Assembly: GCA_016290875.1 (NCBI GenBank)
Contig: JAEEVL010000004.1
Coordinates: forward strand, 1 to 64,000
Direction: 5' to 3'
Length of the DNA: 64,000 bases
From: Ruminococcus sp.
Lineage (GTDB): Bacteria; Bacillota; Clostridia; Oscillospirales; Ruminococcaceae
A program made the translations under genes and the position numbers. Positions 46,404 to 54,489 of this stretch are shown one piece after another; the stretch's first letter is position 1; every line of letters begins with the position of its first letter. The notes under the pieces are model-generated. The model was not told where the DNA came from, did not search any database, and worked only from the letters and a program-made list of their open reading frames with translations.

Positions 46404-46432
46404 ATTATAGCATATTTCTCCTGTGATTGCAA
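46404..46432 (-). promoter_or_regulatory. promoter of rpsB-tsf
   Basis: Minus strand TTGCAA (46427-46432), 17 bp, TATAAT (46404-46409). Confidence 0.75.
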
Positions 46433-46462
46433 GAGTTTATCCATTGTGCATTCCAACAGACT

Positions 46463-46747
46463 TTACAAATCGTCACCGTGTTTTTTTGTCGCAGCTGACA
46501 GTTCGGGCGTTACACTCCGCCTTATCAGCACAACGTCACTGCCGACTACCTTTATATCGCCGCACGGTATGACGACATCGTCCTCTTTCCCGAATATCCC
46601 GAGCACGCGCGTTCTGCCGTATATCACAAGTTCCGTAACCTGCGAGCTTGCAAGGTCTATCCGCACATCGTCTATGTACCCGAGCCTGTCACCGTTCGCT
46701 ATGTCGATGACCTCTTTACGGCGCAGCTCTTCAAGACTGCTTATCAC
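46463..46747 (-). CDS. YlmC/YmxH-family PRC-barrel protein
   Basis: 94 residues, one PRC barrel: LRRKEVIDIANGDRLGYIDDVRID at the start. Members occur in spore-forming Firmicutes; the role is unknown. Start is GTG with AGAGGTG upstream. Confidence 0.88.
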   Translation of the reverse strand: MISSLEELRRKEVIDIANGDRLGYIDDVRIDLASSQVTELVIYGRTRVLGIFGKEDDVVIPCGDIKVVGSDVVLIRRSVTPELSAATKKHGDDL

Positions 46748-46808
46748 AAAAAATCACCTCTGCACAACTGTTTTAAACAGTATATGCAGAGGGACATAGC
46801 CTGAATTA

Positions 46809-47009
46809 TTACTTTTTACTGTTATTCTCCTGAGAACCATTCTGTCCGTCTTCTTCGTCATCGTCATCTTTCTTGCCTAATGCGACTGAGATAACGCCGA
46901 GAAGGACCATTACACCGATAGCTATAACAGCTATTGAAATGAGCTTCTTTGCCGGGAAATCATCACCGGTAGCTGCTGCTGCGTCCATAAGAGCCATAAG
47001 TTCGTACAA
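46809..47009 (-). CDS. small single-pass membrane protein
   Basis: 66 residues from a TTG start at 47009. GGGAGG lies upstream of it, and the open frame before that has no ribosome binding site. One membrane helix (about 25-45) and an acidic tail (KKDDDDEEDGQNGSQENN). No family recognised. Confidence 0.6.
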   Translation of the reverse strand: MYELMALMDAAAATGDDFPAKKLISIAVIAIGVMVLLGVISVALGKKDDDDEEDGQNGSQENNSKK

Positions 47010-47170
47010 AATATTCAACCTCCCGTAATGTTGCGCGTATATGCGCTGCTTTTTCTTTAATATATTAGCACAACGGACAGGTTTTGTCAACCTTTTAGCT
47101 CAAATACCGAGTTTTGACTTTCGCGCTCCACTATTATAAAAGAAAAGCGGAGCATATGCTCCGCTCTGTA

Positions 47171-48622
47171 TCAGAATCTGAAATCGCGCTTTCCGTCGTT
47201 CTTTATCTCGCTGAGATATTCGATTGCTCTTGCACGGCGCTTTTCGTCGGGAACGTTCTGTATCTCTCTTGCGATAAGAGCTTCGCCGACAGCCTTTGTC
47301 TCGGGAGAAGCATAGTCTGTCAGGTACTCCTGGAGAGTCATAAGTGCATTCGGGTGGCAGCAGTTCTGTATCTGTCCCACCTTGCAGAGCGCCATGAAAC
47401 GGTCACCGGTACGGCCTTCACGATAGCAGGCGGTACAGAATGACGGGATATAGCCGAGGTCCATGAGCCACTTTACAACTTCGTCGAGCGAACGCTGGTC
47501 TGATACATCGAACTGCTCTGTGTCGTGAGGTCTCTCCTCAGGCGTGTAACCTGCGTAACCGCCGACTGAAGTTCTTGAGCCGCCGGAGATCTGTGATACA
47601 CCGAGTCCAAGTACCTTTTTGCGGCACTCCTCACTCTCACGGGTGGAGATTATCATTCCTGTGTAAGGAACTGCTATACGGATGCAGGCAACTATCTTTG
47701 CAAATGTATCATCGTCTATTCCGTTGTCAAATGCGTCAAGGTCAATGTCGGAAGCCCTTCTCAGACGCGGAACACTTATAGTATGAGGTCCTACACCGTG
47801 AACAGCTTCAAGGTGCTCAGCGTGCATTAGGACACCTGCGAATTCATAGCGGTACTTGTCAAGTCCGAAGAGAACACCAAGTCCTACATCGTCGATACCG
47901 CCGTCCATAGCTCTGTCCATAGCCTCGGTATGGTAAGCATAGTCGTGCTTTGGTCCTGCCGGATGGAGCTGTTCATAACTCTCCTTGTGGTAAGTCTCCT
48001 GGAAGAGGATATATGTGCCTATACCTGCTTCCTTGAGCTTGCGGTAGTTCTCTACGGTAGTAGCCGCGATGTTTACGTTTACACGGCGGATAGCACCGTT
48101 CTTGTGCTTTATGGAATAAATAGTATTTATACATTCAAGGATGTACTCTATCGGATTGTTTACCGGATCCTCACCTGCTTCAATAGCAAGTCTCTTGTGT
48201 CCCATGTCCTGAAGGGCGATTACCTCATCGCGTACCTCATCCTGAGTAAGCTTCTTACGCGGTATCTCCTTGTTCTGGAAGTGATAAGGACAGTAAACGC
48301 ACTTGTTTACGCAGTAGTTAGAAAGATAGAGCGGCGCAAACATTACTATTCTGTCGCCGTAGAAAGCTTCCTTTATCTCGCGTGCAAGAGCGTATATCTT
48401 TTCAATAACTTCCGGATCATCACAGGCAAGGAGAACGCTTGCTTCCCTGTGTGAAAGTCCTGCACACTCAACTCCCCTGCCGGTCTTTTTAGGTCTTGCC
48501 TTCTCAAGTATCTCATCTATCAGCTTATGATCGTTCTTGTGCTCGTCAGCATATTTCAGAGTTTCAAGGATCTCCTCATCATTGATAAAATCCTCAGCCT
48601 TAAGCGATTTCACATCATACAT
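47171..48622 (-). CDS. hydG: [FeFe] hydrogenase maturase HydG
   Basis: 483 residues. Radical-SAM cluster motif CVNKCVYC, then the C-terminal cluster Cys in FCTACYREGRTGDRFMALCK. HydG cleaves tyrosine to give the CO and CN ligands of the H-cluster, needed by HydA at 22.5 kb. Start ATG follows AAAGGAG. HydE and HydF are not in the window. Confidence 0.97.
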   Translation of the reverse strand: MYDVKSLKAEDFINDEEILETLKYADEHKNDHKLIDEILEKARPKKTGRGVECAGLSHREASVLLACDDPEVIEKIYALAREIKEAFYGDRIVMFAPLYLSNYCVNKCVYCPYHFQNKEIPRKKLTQDEVRDEVIALQDMGHKRLAIEAGEDPVNNPIEYILECINTIYSIKHKNGAIRRVNVNIAATTVENYRKLKEAGIGTYILFQETYHKESYEQLHPAGPKHDYAYHTEAMDRAMDGGIDDVGLGVLFGLDKYRYEFAGVLMHAEHLEAVHGVGPHTISVPRLRRASDIDLDAFDNGIDDDTFAKIVACIRIAVPYTGMIISTRESEECRKKVLGLGVSQISGGSRTSVGGYAGYTPEERPHDTEQFDVSDQRSLDEVVKWLMDLGYIPSFCTACYREGRTGDRFMALCKVGQIQNCCHPNALMTLQEYLTDYASPETKAVGEALIAREIQNVPDEKRRARAIEYLSEIKNDGKRDFRF

Positions 48623-48640
48623 ATAAGTATATCTCCTTTA

Positions 48641-49108
48641 TTATTTTGCTTTACAGGACAGTTTTTCGGCTTCAAGTCTGAAAACCGCCGTACCTTTCAG
48701 CTGCTGTTCTGAATAATCCCATTTATCTTTGCCTGTTGTCTGCTTCATCAAGCAGTTCAGGGCTTTGATCTTTTCATCGTTGTCATTTATAATATGCAGT
48801 CTGCCTGTGCCGATAACGCTCATAAACTTTGCAGAGTGGCCACAAGCTGTATCAGCCGGTATCAGACTGTATCTGCCGTCTATCTCAAAGCCGGTACTTG
48901 GTGAAGTTTCAGCAAGCTCAAACTTTCTTCCAGCCGGTGCTCCATGGAAATAAAAGGTATACTTTCCGTTATTTACAGAGTAACCGTAATTTACCGGTAC
49001 TATATACACCTCACCGCTGTCATAGAAGCCAACGCGCATTATCTTTTCACCTGCGATGAAATCTTCGATAACCTCAGCGTCAGTTACTTCCCTGTCATTT
49101 CTTCTCAT
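48641..49108 (-). CDS. pyridoxamine 5'-phosphate oxidase-like flavin protein
   Basis: 155 residues, split-barrel FMN-binding fold of the NimA/PNPOx-like group (MRVGFYDSGEVYIVPVNYGY, YFHGAPAGRKFE). Likely an FMN- or heme-binding reductase. It lies between the TM1266 gene and hydG, 18 nt before hydG. Confidence 0.85.
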   Translation of the reverse strand: MRRNDREVTDAEVIEDFIAGEKIMRVGFYDSGEVYIVPVNYGYSVNNGKYTFYFHGAPAGRKFELAETSPSTGFEIDGRYSLIPADTACGHSAKFMSVIGTGRLHIINDNDEKIKALNCLMKQTTGKDKWDYSEQQLKGTAVFRLEAEKLSCKAK

Positions 49109-49115
49109 GTGAGCC

Positions 49116-49364
49116 TCATTTCTTGGATATGGCAGCCTTAACGGAAACTCCGCTTATCTGCCCGAGTCTGCCGGTGAGACTGCTTATCACATCAGGTTCA
49201 GCATCGAGGGCAACAGAAATGAGCGAAATACCGCGTTCCTTGTAAGGTATACCCATTCTGCCGATTATAATATCACTGTATTCGTGAAGAATTGCATTGA
49301 CTTCGACTGCTGCTTCCGGCTCGTCGATAACTATCGCCGCAACGGCTATACGTTTTTCGTTCAT
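49116..49364 (-). CDS. TM1266-family hydrogenase-system regulator (ACT-like)
   Basis: 82 residues, whole TM1266 family: KRIAVAAIVIDEPEAAVEVN, IIIGRMGIPYKERGISLISVALDAEPD. These ACT-like proteins are regularly found with HydE/F/G genes and are thought to sense a small ligand. Start ATG at 49364 after GGAGGAG; upstream in-frame Met rejected. First gene of the hydG operon. Confidence 0.88.
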   Translation of the reverse strand: MNEKRIAVAAIVIDEPEAAVEVNAILHEYSDIIIGRMGIPYKERGISLISVALDAEPDVISSLTGRLGQISGVSVKAAISKK

Positions 49365-49383
49365 ATTATCTCCTCCGGACAAT

Positions 49384-49475
49384 AAAAAACCGTCCGCGGA
49401 CAAACGGACGGAGCTATACCCTGCTATTCAAGTATTAACTGCCGTCCGATAACAGAGTTTTCACCCTGCTGTCCG
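49384..49475 (-). promoter_or_regulatory. leader attenuator upstream of the hydG operon
   Basis: Minus strand: terminator CCGTCCG (49405-49411) with CGGACGG (49390-49396), followed by T6. Upstream CGGACGG at 49442-49448 can pair with the same CCGTCCG arm and would prevent the terminator. A related CGGACAG lies at 49469-49475. Promoter TTGACA, 17 bp, TATAAT at 49534-49562. The whole leader is about 165 nt and is not a riboswitch class I recognise. Confidence 0.65.
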
Positions 49476-49533
49476 AAAACACATTGTTACATTTCAGCCA
49501 AACACAGAATAAATCCTGTCTTCCGCCGTTAAT

Positions 49534-49562
49534 ATTATAACATTCCCCGTCAGACGTGTCAA
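49534..49562 (-). promoter_or_regulatory. consensus promoter of the hydG operon
   Basis: Minus strand TTGACA (49557-49562), 17 bp, TATAAT (49534-49539). Confidence 0.75.
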
Positions 49563-49727
49563 TCTAAAAAAGTTAGTTTATACTAATAGAAATACTTTTA
49601 TATATCACGCTATATCGCATCGTCTATCAAAACTTTTTAAATTATACAGTTTTTTTCAAAAATGACTGGACAAATCCGTAACGCTGTGATATAATAGTCT
49701 TTAGATATATTATTTGAGGTGATTTAA

Positions 49728-50306
49728 TTGGGAATTCTATCCATTTTTAAAAGCGGAAACTACTTTGATAAGAATATTGCTCCCAAGTGCGATTATTGCC
49801 TTAACGGTAAACGTGCAAGAGACGGAAATAAGGTACTCTGTCAGAAAAGAGGTCTCGTAAACTCTGATTATTCATGCAGCAAGTTCGTTTATTCTCCTCT
49901 CAAGAGAATACCTGTTAAGCAGCTCAACTTCGTAGGAAGTCTTGCTGATGAGGATATCTACAGCGAGTCAGCCGGCGAGCGCGCTGAAAAGGAAGCTCTT
50001 ATAAAAGCAGAGGAAGAAGCTGCTAAAGCCGAGCGTCTCAGCAAGGAAGCTGCTCAGCATATGGAGGCTAAGGAAAAAGCCGACAGAGAACGTGCTGAAC
50101 GTGAAGCAGCTGCTAAGGCTGAAGCTGAAAGAGAAGCCGCTGAAAAGGCTGCTGAGGAAGCTAAGGCCGCTGAAGAAGAAACTGCTGATAAAGACAAAAA
50201 ATCAGAGAATAATAAAGAAGCTAAAGACTCCAAAGATAAAAAGGACGAAAAAGCTCCCGAAGAAACCAAGGCTGATAAGCCCGAAGAAAAAGCTGCACAG
50301 AACTAA
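49728..50306 (+). CDS. four-Cys domain protein with Ala/Glu/Lys coiled coil
   Basis: 192 residues. Residues 1-60 carry Cys21, Cys24, Cys38 and Cys50 in a zinc-ribbon-like pattern (CDYCLNGKRARDG). From about residue 80 to the end it is almost wholly Ala, Glu, Lys and Asp, predicted coiled coil. The N-terminal part is familiar from uncharacterised clostridial proteins. Start TTG at 49728 follows GAGGTG; promoter TGGACA, 17 bp, TATAAT upstream. Confidence 0.75.
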   Translation: MGILSIFKSGNYFDKNIAPKCDYCLNGKRARDGNKVLCQKRGLVNSDYSCSKFVYSPLKRIPVKQLNFVGSLADEDIYSESAGERAEKEALIKAEEEAAKAERLSKEAAQHMEAKEKADRERAEREAAAKAEAEREAAEKAAEEAKAAEEETADKDKKSENNKEAKDSKDKKDEKAPEETKADKPEEKAAQN

Positions 50307-50365
50307 CTCGTATCCAAAGTTACAATTCTGTACTATGTGCAGGATTGTAACTTTCATTTTGCTGA

Positions 50366-50412
50366 TGCGGTGAAATCAGCAGACACGTTAGATTCGTTCG
50401 AGATGCGTCATT
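50366..50412 (+). pseudogene. degenerate partial tRNA-Leu copy
   Basis: About 45 bp resembling the 5' half of the intact tRNA-Leu 100 bp downstream: GCGGTGAAAT, then GCAGACACGTTAGATT in both. The anticodon loop and 3' half do not follow, so it cannot fold as a tRNA. It is probably a remnant of duplication or recombination. Confidence 0.55.
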
Positions 50413-50465
50413 GGTCTATAAAACTGTCCCTGTCGGCAGTCTGATCCGACAGAAAAATTGAATAT

Positions 50466-50550
50466 GCGGGTGTGGTGAAATTGGCAGACACGTTAGATTT
50501 AGGTTCTAATACCGAGAGGTGTGCAGGTTCAAGTCCTGTCACCCGCACCA
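50466..50550 (+). tRNA. tRNA-Leu (UAG anticodon)
   Basis: 85 nt including an encoded CCA. Acceptor GCGGGTG pairs with CACCCGC; the anticodon stem TTAGA/TCTAA frames the loop TTTAGGT with anticodon TAG; the variable arm and T-arm (GCAGGTTCAAGTCCTGT) fold normally. Confidence 0.97.
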
Positions 50551-50552
50551 GA

Positions 50553-51404
50553 TTGATTGCAATTATTACATCTCTTGTTACTGTGTTTTGCGTATTACTG
50601 GCGATTGCATTAAAAATATATATTATTCCGATCATCAAGTATAACAAGGCTATACAACTGTACAAATCAGAAAATTATGATGAAGCAATTTCTGCTTTTT
50701 CAGAGCTGAATGGTTTTAAAGACAGCAAAGCACAAATCGAAAACTGCTATATAAAAAAACTAGGTGAAGAAAAGTATAACTATATCCAGAATATCAAAAT
50801 CGGTGACACATATACATTCGGTTCATACGAACAGGATAACGATATATCGAACGGTAAAGAGCCTATTGAGTGGACTGTGCTTGATAAAGATGGAATGACG
50901 CTGCTTTTGATTAGTAAATATTGTCTTGACCACCAGTATTTCACATCATACAGCCCACAAATGCGTACATGGGAAACTTGTACCCTGCGCACTTGGTTGA
51001 ACGAGACATTTTTCAATGATGCTTTTACTTCTGAGGAGCAGCGCAGAATAATTGATTCTACTGTTCCAGCAGATGATAATCCTTACTTTATCTCAACTTC
51101 ACAAGGTAATGACACAAAAGATAAAATTTTCATTTTGAGCATTAAAGAAGCTGCCGAATATTTCAGTTCTGATGATGCTCGCAAATGTCAAGGAACTACA
51201 TATTGTTACGCTAAAGGTACAGTTAAGTCAGAAAAAAATGATAATTGCTGGTGGTGGCTTAGAACGCTCTGCGACACAACCGCAATTGTTGCCGTAGTTG
51301 ACGCTGATGGTCCAATTCAATATGGCGGTACACACGGCGGCGATCATTTTCTTGCCACTGGTAACGCTGTTCGTCCGGCTTTGAGAATTGAATTGGGATT
51401 TTAA
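50553..51404 (+). CDS. DUF6273 membrane protein, probably 5'-truncated at the tRNA
   Basis: About 283 residues from a TTG just after the tRNA. One membrane helix (residues 1-28), then the repeat-like YNKAIQLYKSENYDEAISAFSELNGFKDS, then a DUF6273 domain (TYTFGSYEQDND, WWLRTLCD, VRPALRIELGF). Related proteins usually start with a zinc ribbon before the helix; here that part is missing and the reading frame runs straight into tRNA-Leu. No ribosome binding site is visible. Either a truncated gene or one with an unusual start. AT-rich codons suggest a different origin from its neighbours. Confidence 0.6.
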   Translation: MIAIITSLVTVFCVLLAIALKIYIIPIIKYNKAIQLYKSENYDEAISAFSELNGFKDSKAQIENCYIKKLGEEKYNYIQNIKIGDTYTFGSYEQDNDISNGKEPIEWTVLDKDGMTLLLISKYCLDHQYFTSYSPQMRTWETCTLRTWLNETFFNDAFTSEEQRRIIDSTVPADDNPYFISTSQGNDTKDKIFILSIKEAAEYFSSDDARKCQGTTYCYAKGTVKSEKNDNCWWWLRTLCDTTAIVAVVDADGPIQYGGTHGGDHFLATGNAVRPALRIELGF

Positions 51405-51553
51405 ATTAAATACTATAAATCTTTTAGCCGCAGTATCACTCCTGCGGCTATATTTATTGCAGCAAGTCGTATTGCGGACAGGCTTGCGTATCTTCGGCTA
51501 TTTTTGCATTAATACCACAGGCAGACCATACGCTTCCGGCACATTTAGATATT

Positions 51554-51646
51554 GGTAGTAAAAGTAGTATTTTCAGTGTAAGGTTTCAAACTTTCTTAGT
51601 CTCGCGAAAAGGTTACACCAACTTTACTACTTTTACTACCTTTTTT
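51554..51646 (+). repeat. dispersed palindromic repeat, copy 1
   Basis: Outer arms GGTAGTAAAAGTAGTA (51554-51569) and TACTACTTTTACTACC (51625-51640) are perfectly complementary, followed by T6. The core, from about 51574 to 51619 (GTGTAAGGTTTCAAACTTTC through GCGAAAAGGTTACACC), is nearly identical to copies 2 and 3. Confidence 0.85.
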
Positions 51647-51705
51647 GTCCAGCACTCTGAGATTCCGCCGGTATATAGCCTTTTGTCACGTCATGCCGGC
51701 ACAAA

Positions 51706-51789
51706 TGTAGATTTTGTAGATTTTCGGTGTAAGGTTTTAAACTTTCTTAGGTTCGCGAAAAGGTTACACCGGTTTTCTACATTTTCTAT
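51706..51789 (+). repeat. dispersed palindromic repeat, copy 2
   Basis: Same core, differing from copies 1 and 3 at only a few positions. The flanks read TGTAGATTTTGTAGA and TCTACATTTTCTATA, imperfect inverse arms different in sequence from copy 1. Confidence 0.85.
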
Positions 51790-51811
51790 ATTAATTAATA
51801 AGCCGCAGATA

Positions 51812-53719
51812 TCAGAGTATCTCTTCAAGCTCTCTGAGCCATATATTTGCAGAAGCGTCACTTGGCATACGCCAGTCGCCGCGCGGAGACATCGTAACTG
51901 TACCGACCTTGGGTCCGTCAGGCAGGCACGAACGCTTGAACTGCTGTGAGAAGAAGCGCCTGTAAAATGTTTTCAGCCACTTCATTATCACTTCTTTTGT
52001 GTATTCATCTTTAAATGCAATGCAGGCTATGCGGAATATCTTTGACGGAGAATAACCGTATCTCAGCATATAGTACATGAAGAAATCGTGGAGTTCATAC
52101 GGTCCGACAATATCCTCTGTTTTCTGAGATATAGTACCATCGTTCTCAGGTGGGAGAAGTTCGGGACTTACCGGCGTATCGAGTATATCGAGCAGAGCGC
52201 TTTTCAGATTACCGTCCGAGGTATCTGCTTCATAGCTGACCAGCCAGCGCACAAGTGTCTTTGGTATTGAAGCGTTGACAGCATACATTGACATATGGTC
52301 GCCGTTATAAGTCGCCCAACCGAGAGCAAGTTCAGACAAGTCACCTGTGCCGATAACGATACCGCCGAGCTGATTAGCCTTGTCCATGAGAACCTGAGTG
52401 CGCTCTCTTGCCTGAGAGTTTTCATAGGTCACATCATGTATATCGGGAGACTGACCGATATCCGCAAAATGCTGCATAACGCTGTTTCGTATATCAGTTT
52501 CCGTAAGAGTAGTTCCGTATGCTTCCGCAAGCGTGCAGGCGTTGTTATAGGTCCTGTCCGTTGTTCCGAAGCACGGCATAGTTACCGTGTGTATGCCGCG
52601 CCTGTCAAGTCCCAGCATATCAAATGCGTGGACAGCAACAATAAGTGCAAGTGTCGAGTCGAGGCCGCCGGAGAGTCCGAGGACGACGTTCTTGCAGCCT
52701 ATATGGCGCAGTCTTGTCATAAGACCTACAGCCTGCATAGTGAGTATCTCCTCACACCTGCTGTCGAGCATTTTCTTGTCAGACGGTACGAAAGGCGTTT
52801 TCGGGAAATGTCTTTCAAGTCCCGTTTCTTCGATTTCAAGGCTGAAATAAGCGTTTTTAATGCTCTGTGAAACATTGAAAGTATTCATTCTCCTGCGTTC
52901 GTATATAAGCTTTTTTATGTCCGTATCCGCAATGAGAATTCCCTTTGAAAACAGCTTGGATTCTGCAATAACAGAGCCGTTCTCAGCAATTATATCATGT
53001 CCGGCAAAGACCATATCCTGCGTAGATTCACCGATACCCGAATCTGCATAGGCATAGGTGCAGGCAAGAGAGCCTGATCGTGCTTTTACGAGAGTTCTGC
53101 GGTAGTCTGCTTTTCCTATCACCTCGTCGCTTGCGGATAAATTGAATATGATAACTGCTCCCGACTTTGCAAGCTGTTCCGAGGGCGAAGAAGTTACCCA
53201 CATATCCTCACATATCTCGATACCGAATGTCAGCTCCGGAAGTTCCTGACAGGTGAAGACAGTATCTTCAAGGTGAACTGAATACTCATCATCCAGCAGT
53301 ATATCCGCACAAACTCCGTCAGCGGCTGTGAAGTGTCTTGCTTCATAAAATTCGCTGTAATTCGGGATATTCTTCTTTGCCACAGCACCGACTGCCGTTC
53401 CCTTATTGATGACAACAGCGCAGTTGCAGAGTTTACCGCATACGACAAGCGGTACGCCAACTATCGAAACAATGTCAAGATTTTCTGTTTCTTTGATTAT
53501 CCTTGCGGTTTCTTTTTTGGCTGCGTTTAAAAGTGCATCCTGCAAAAACAGGTCGCCACAGGTATATCCTGTTACGGAAAGCTCAGGGAAGCAGACTATT
53601 TTAACGCCCTTATCGTGGACTTCCGTTATCATCTCTATAATCCTGTCAGCATTATATACGCAGTCGGCAACTCTGACATCAGGTGTTGCACAGGCTATCT
53701 TTATGAATCCGTCTTTCAT
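51812..53719 (-). CDS. nadE: glutamine-dependent NAD+ synthetase
   Basis: 635 residues. N-terminal nitrilase-type glutaminase with Glu (CFPELSVTGY), Lys (VAKKNIPNY) and Cys (GIEICEDMWV); C-terminal NAD synthase with PP-loop GLSGGLDSTLAL. Converts nicotinate adenine dinucleotide to NAD. The start is the ATG at 53719 after TTGGAGG; a longer frame to 53749 lies inside the leader hairpin. Confidence 0.96.
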   Translation of the reverse strand: MKDGFIKIACATPDVRVADCVYNADRIIEMITEVHDKGVKIVCFPELSVTGYTCGDLFLQDALLNAAKKETARIIKETENLDIVSIVGVPLVVCGKLCNCAVVINKGTAVGAVAKKNIPNYSEFYEARHFTAADGVCADILLDDEYSVHLEDTVFTCQELPELTFGIEICEDMWVTSSPSEQLAKSGAVIIFNLSASDEVIGKADYRRTLVKARSGSLACTYAYADSGIGESTQDMVFAGHDIIAENGSVIAESKLFSKGILIADTDIKKLIYERRRMNTFNVSQSIKNAYFSLEIEETGLERHFPKTPFVPSDKKMLDSRCEEILTMQAVGLMTRLRHIGCKNVVLGLSGGLDSTLALIVAVHAFDMLGLDRRGIHTVTMPCFGTTDRTYNNACTLAEAYGTTLTETDIRNSVMQHFADIGQSPDIHDVTYENSQARERTQVLMDKANQLGGIVIGTGDLSELALGWATYNGDHMSMYAVNASIPKTLVRWLVSYEADTSDGNLKSALLDILDTPVSPELLPPENDGTISQKTEDIVGPYELHDFFMYYMLRYGYSPSKIFRIACIAFKDEYTKEVIMKWLKTFYRRFFSQQFKRSCLPDGPKVGTVTMSPRGDWRMPSDASANIWLRELEEIL

Positions 53720-53736
53720 ATTTACCTCCAAAAAGA

Positions 53737-53810
53737 CAAAAAAGGACACTGAATCATCAGCGTCCTTGCTTTAACAACGTTATTATATACCCATTCATTG
53801 ATTTTGTCAA
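53737..53810 (-). promoter_or_regulatory. nadE promoter with a terminator hairpin near +10
   Basis: Minus strand TTGACA (53805-53810), 17 bp, TATAAT (53782-53787). Starting about 10 nt after the expected transcription start is the stem AAGGACGCTGA/TCAGTGTCCTT followed by TTTTG, at 53737-53766, just before the ribosome binding site. Confidence 0.6.
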
Positions 53811-53818
53811 GCGGATAC

Positions 53819-53890
53819 TTGACAAATCTTATCTGCCGTGATATAATGCAGGTAAAGAGCAACGGCGCTTCTCGTTTTCGGGGAGCGCCG
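53819..53890 (+). promoter_or_regulatory. promoter and leader hairpin of a GNAT gene
   Basis: TTGACA (53819-53824), 17 bp, TATAAT (53842-53847). The leader has an 11 bp stem CGGCGCTTCTC/GGGGAGCGCCG (53863-53890) with two G-U pairs, followed by CTTTG. Confidence 0.65.
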
Positions 53891-53910
53891 CTTTGTATCA
53901 GGAGACTTTT

Positions 53911-54372
53911 ATGGAGCAGATACGGTATAAATGGACAGACGGCAGCAATGAAGATTTTCAGCGTTTCTACCTGGCAACAGAGGAATTCTACAGCAGTATA
54001 GTCGGCGGTGAAAAGAACAGGAAAGGTTTTATCCCTTACAATATTTCTCAGAACATCGGCACAGTTATTATAGCGTATATCGGAGATACCGCAGTTGGCT
54101 GTGCAGGTTTGAAGTCCTATTCAGCTTTTGAAGCAGAGATAAAGCGCGTATGGGTAGAACCTCAGTACCGCCGCAGGCATATTGCCGCTGATATGATGCA
54201 GATGATCGAGAATAAAGCAAAAGAACAGCATTTCACAAGAACTATTCTCCAAACACGCGAAGCAATGACAGAAGCAGTATCGCTCTATGAAAAACTCGGA
54301 TATAACCGCATAGATAACTATCCGCCCTATGACAAGCTTGAAGGCGCGGTATGCTATGCGAAAGAGCTGTAA
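53911..54372 (+). CDS. GNAT-family N-acetyltransferase
   Basis: 153 residues. Acetyl-CoA loop VWVEPQYRRRHIAADMMQMIE, then LYEKLGYNRIDNYPPY. Start ATG follows CAGGAGA; upstream Met at 53893 is in the leader hairpin. Acceptor unknown. Confidence 0.85.
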   Translation: MEQIRYKWTDGSNEDFQRFYLATEEFYSSIVGGEKNRKGFIPYNISQNIGTVIIAYIGDTAVGCAGLKSYSAFEAEIKRVWVEPQYRRRHIAADMMQMIENKAKEQHFTRTILQTREAMTEAVSLYEKLGYNRIDNYPPYDKLEGAVCYAKEL

Positions 54373-54443
54373 ATCCCAGGTGCAAATGCGAGCTGTACAA
54401 TGACATCAAGAATGAACATCTGCTAATAACTATTTAAAGCAAA

Positions 54444-54470
54444 GGCGCTTATCCGTATGGGTAGGCGCTT
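54444..54470 (+). promoter_or_regulatory. leader hairpin before the FUSC-HAD gene
   Basis: GGCGCTTATCC and GGGTAGGCGCT form an 11 bp stem with three G-U pairs. The stem matches the hairpin at 55849 in 20 of the first 22 positions. Confidence 0.5.
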
Positions 54471-54489
54471 TAATATTGGAGTGAACACC

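Larger units (their letters stand above)
51405..51811. other. non-coding stretch with a terminator and two repeat copies
   Basis: Begins with a terminator hairpin (TAGCCGCAG with CTGCGGCTA, about 51428-51455), then repeat copies at 51554-51646 and 51706-51789. The short open frame at 51683 has no ribosome binding site. Confidence 0.6.

Noticed and set aside
50472..50550. Reading frame starting inside tRNA-Leu (opens MVKLADTLDLG)
   Set aside because: This is a translation of the tRNA itself, a well-known artefact; the CDS is taken from after the tRNA.
51683..51949. Plus-strand ORF across repeat copy 2 and the end of nadE
   Set aside because: No RBS, it spans a repeat, and its 3' part is antisense to nadE.
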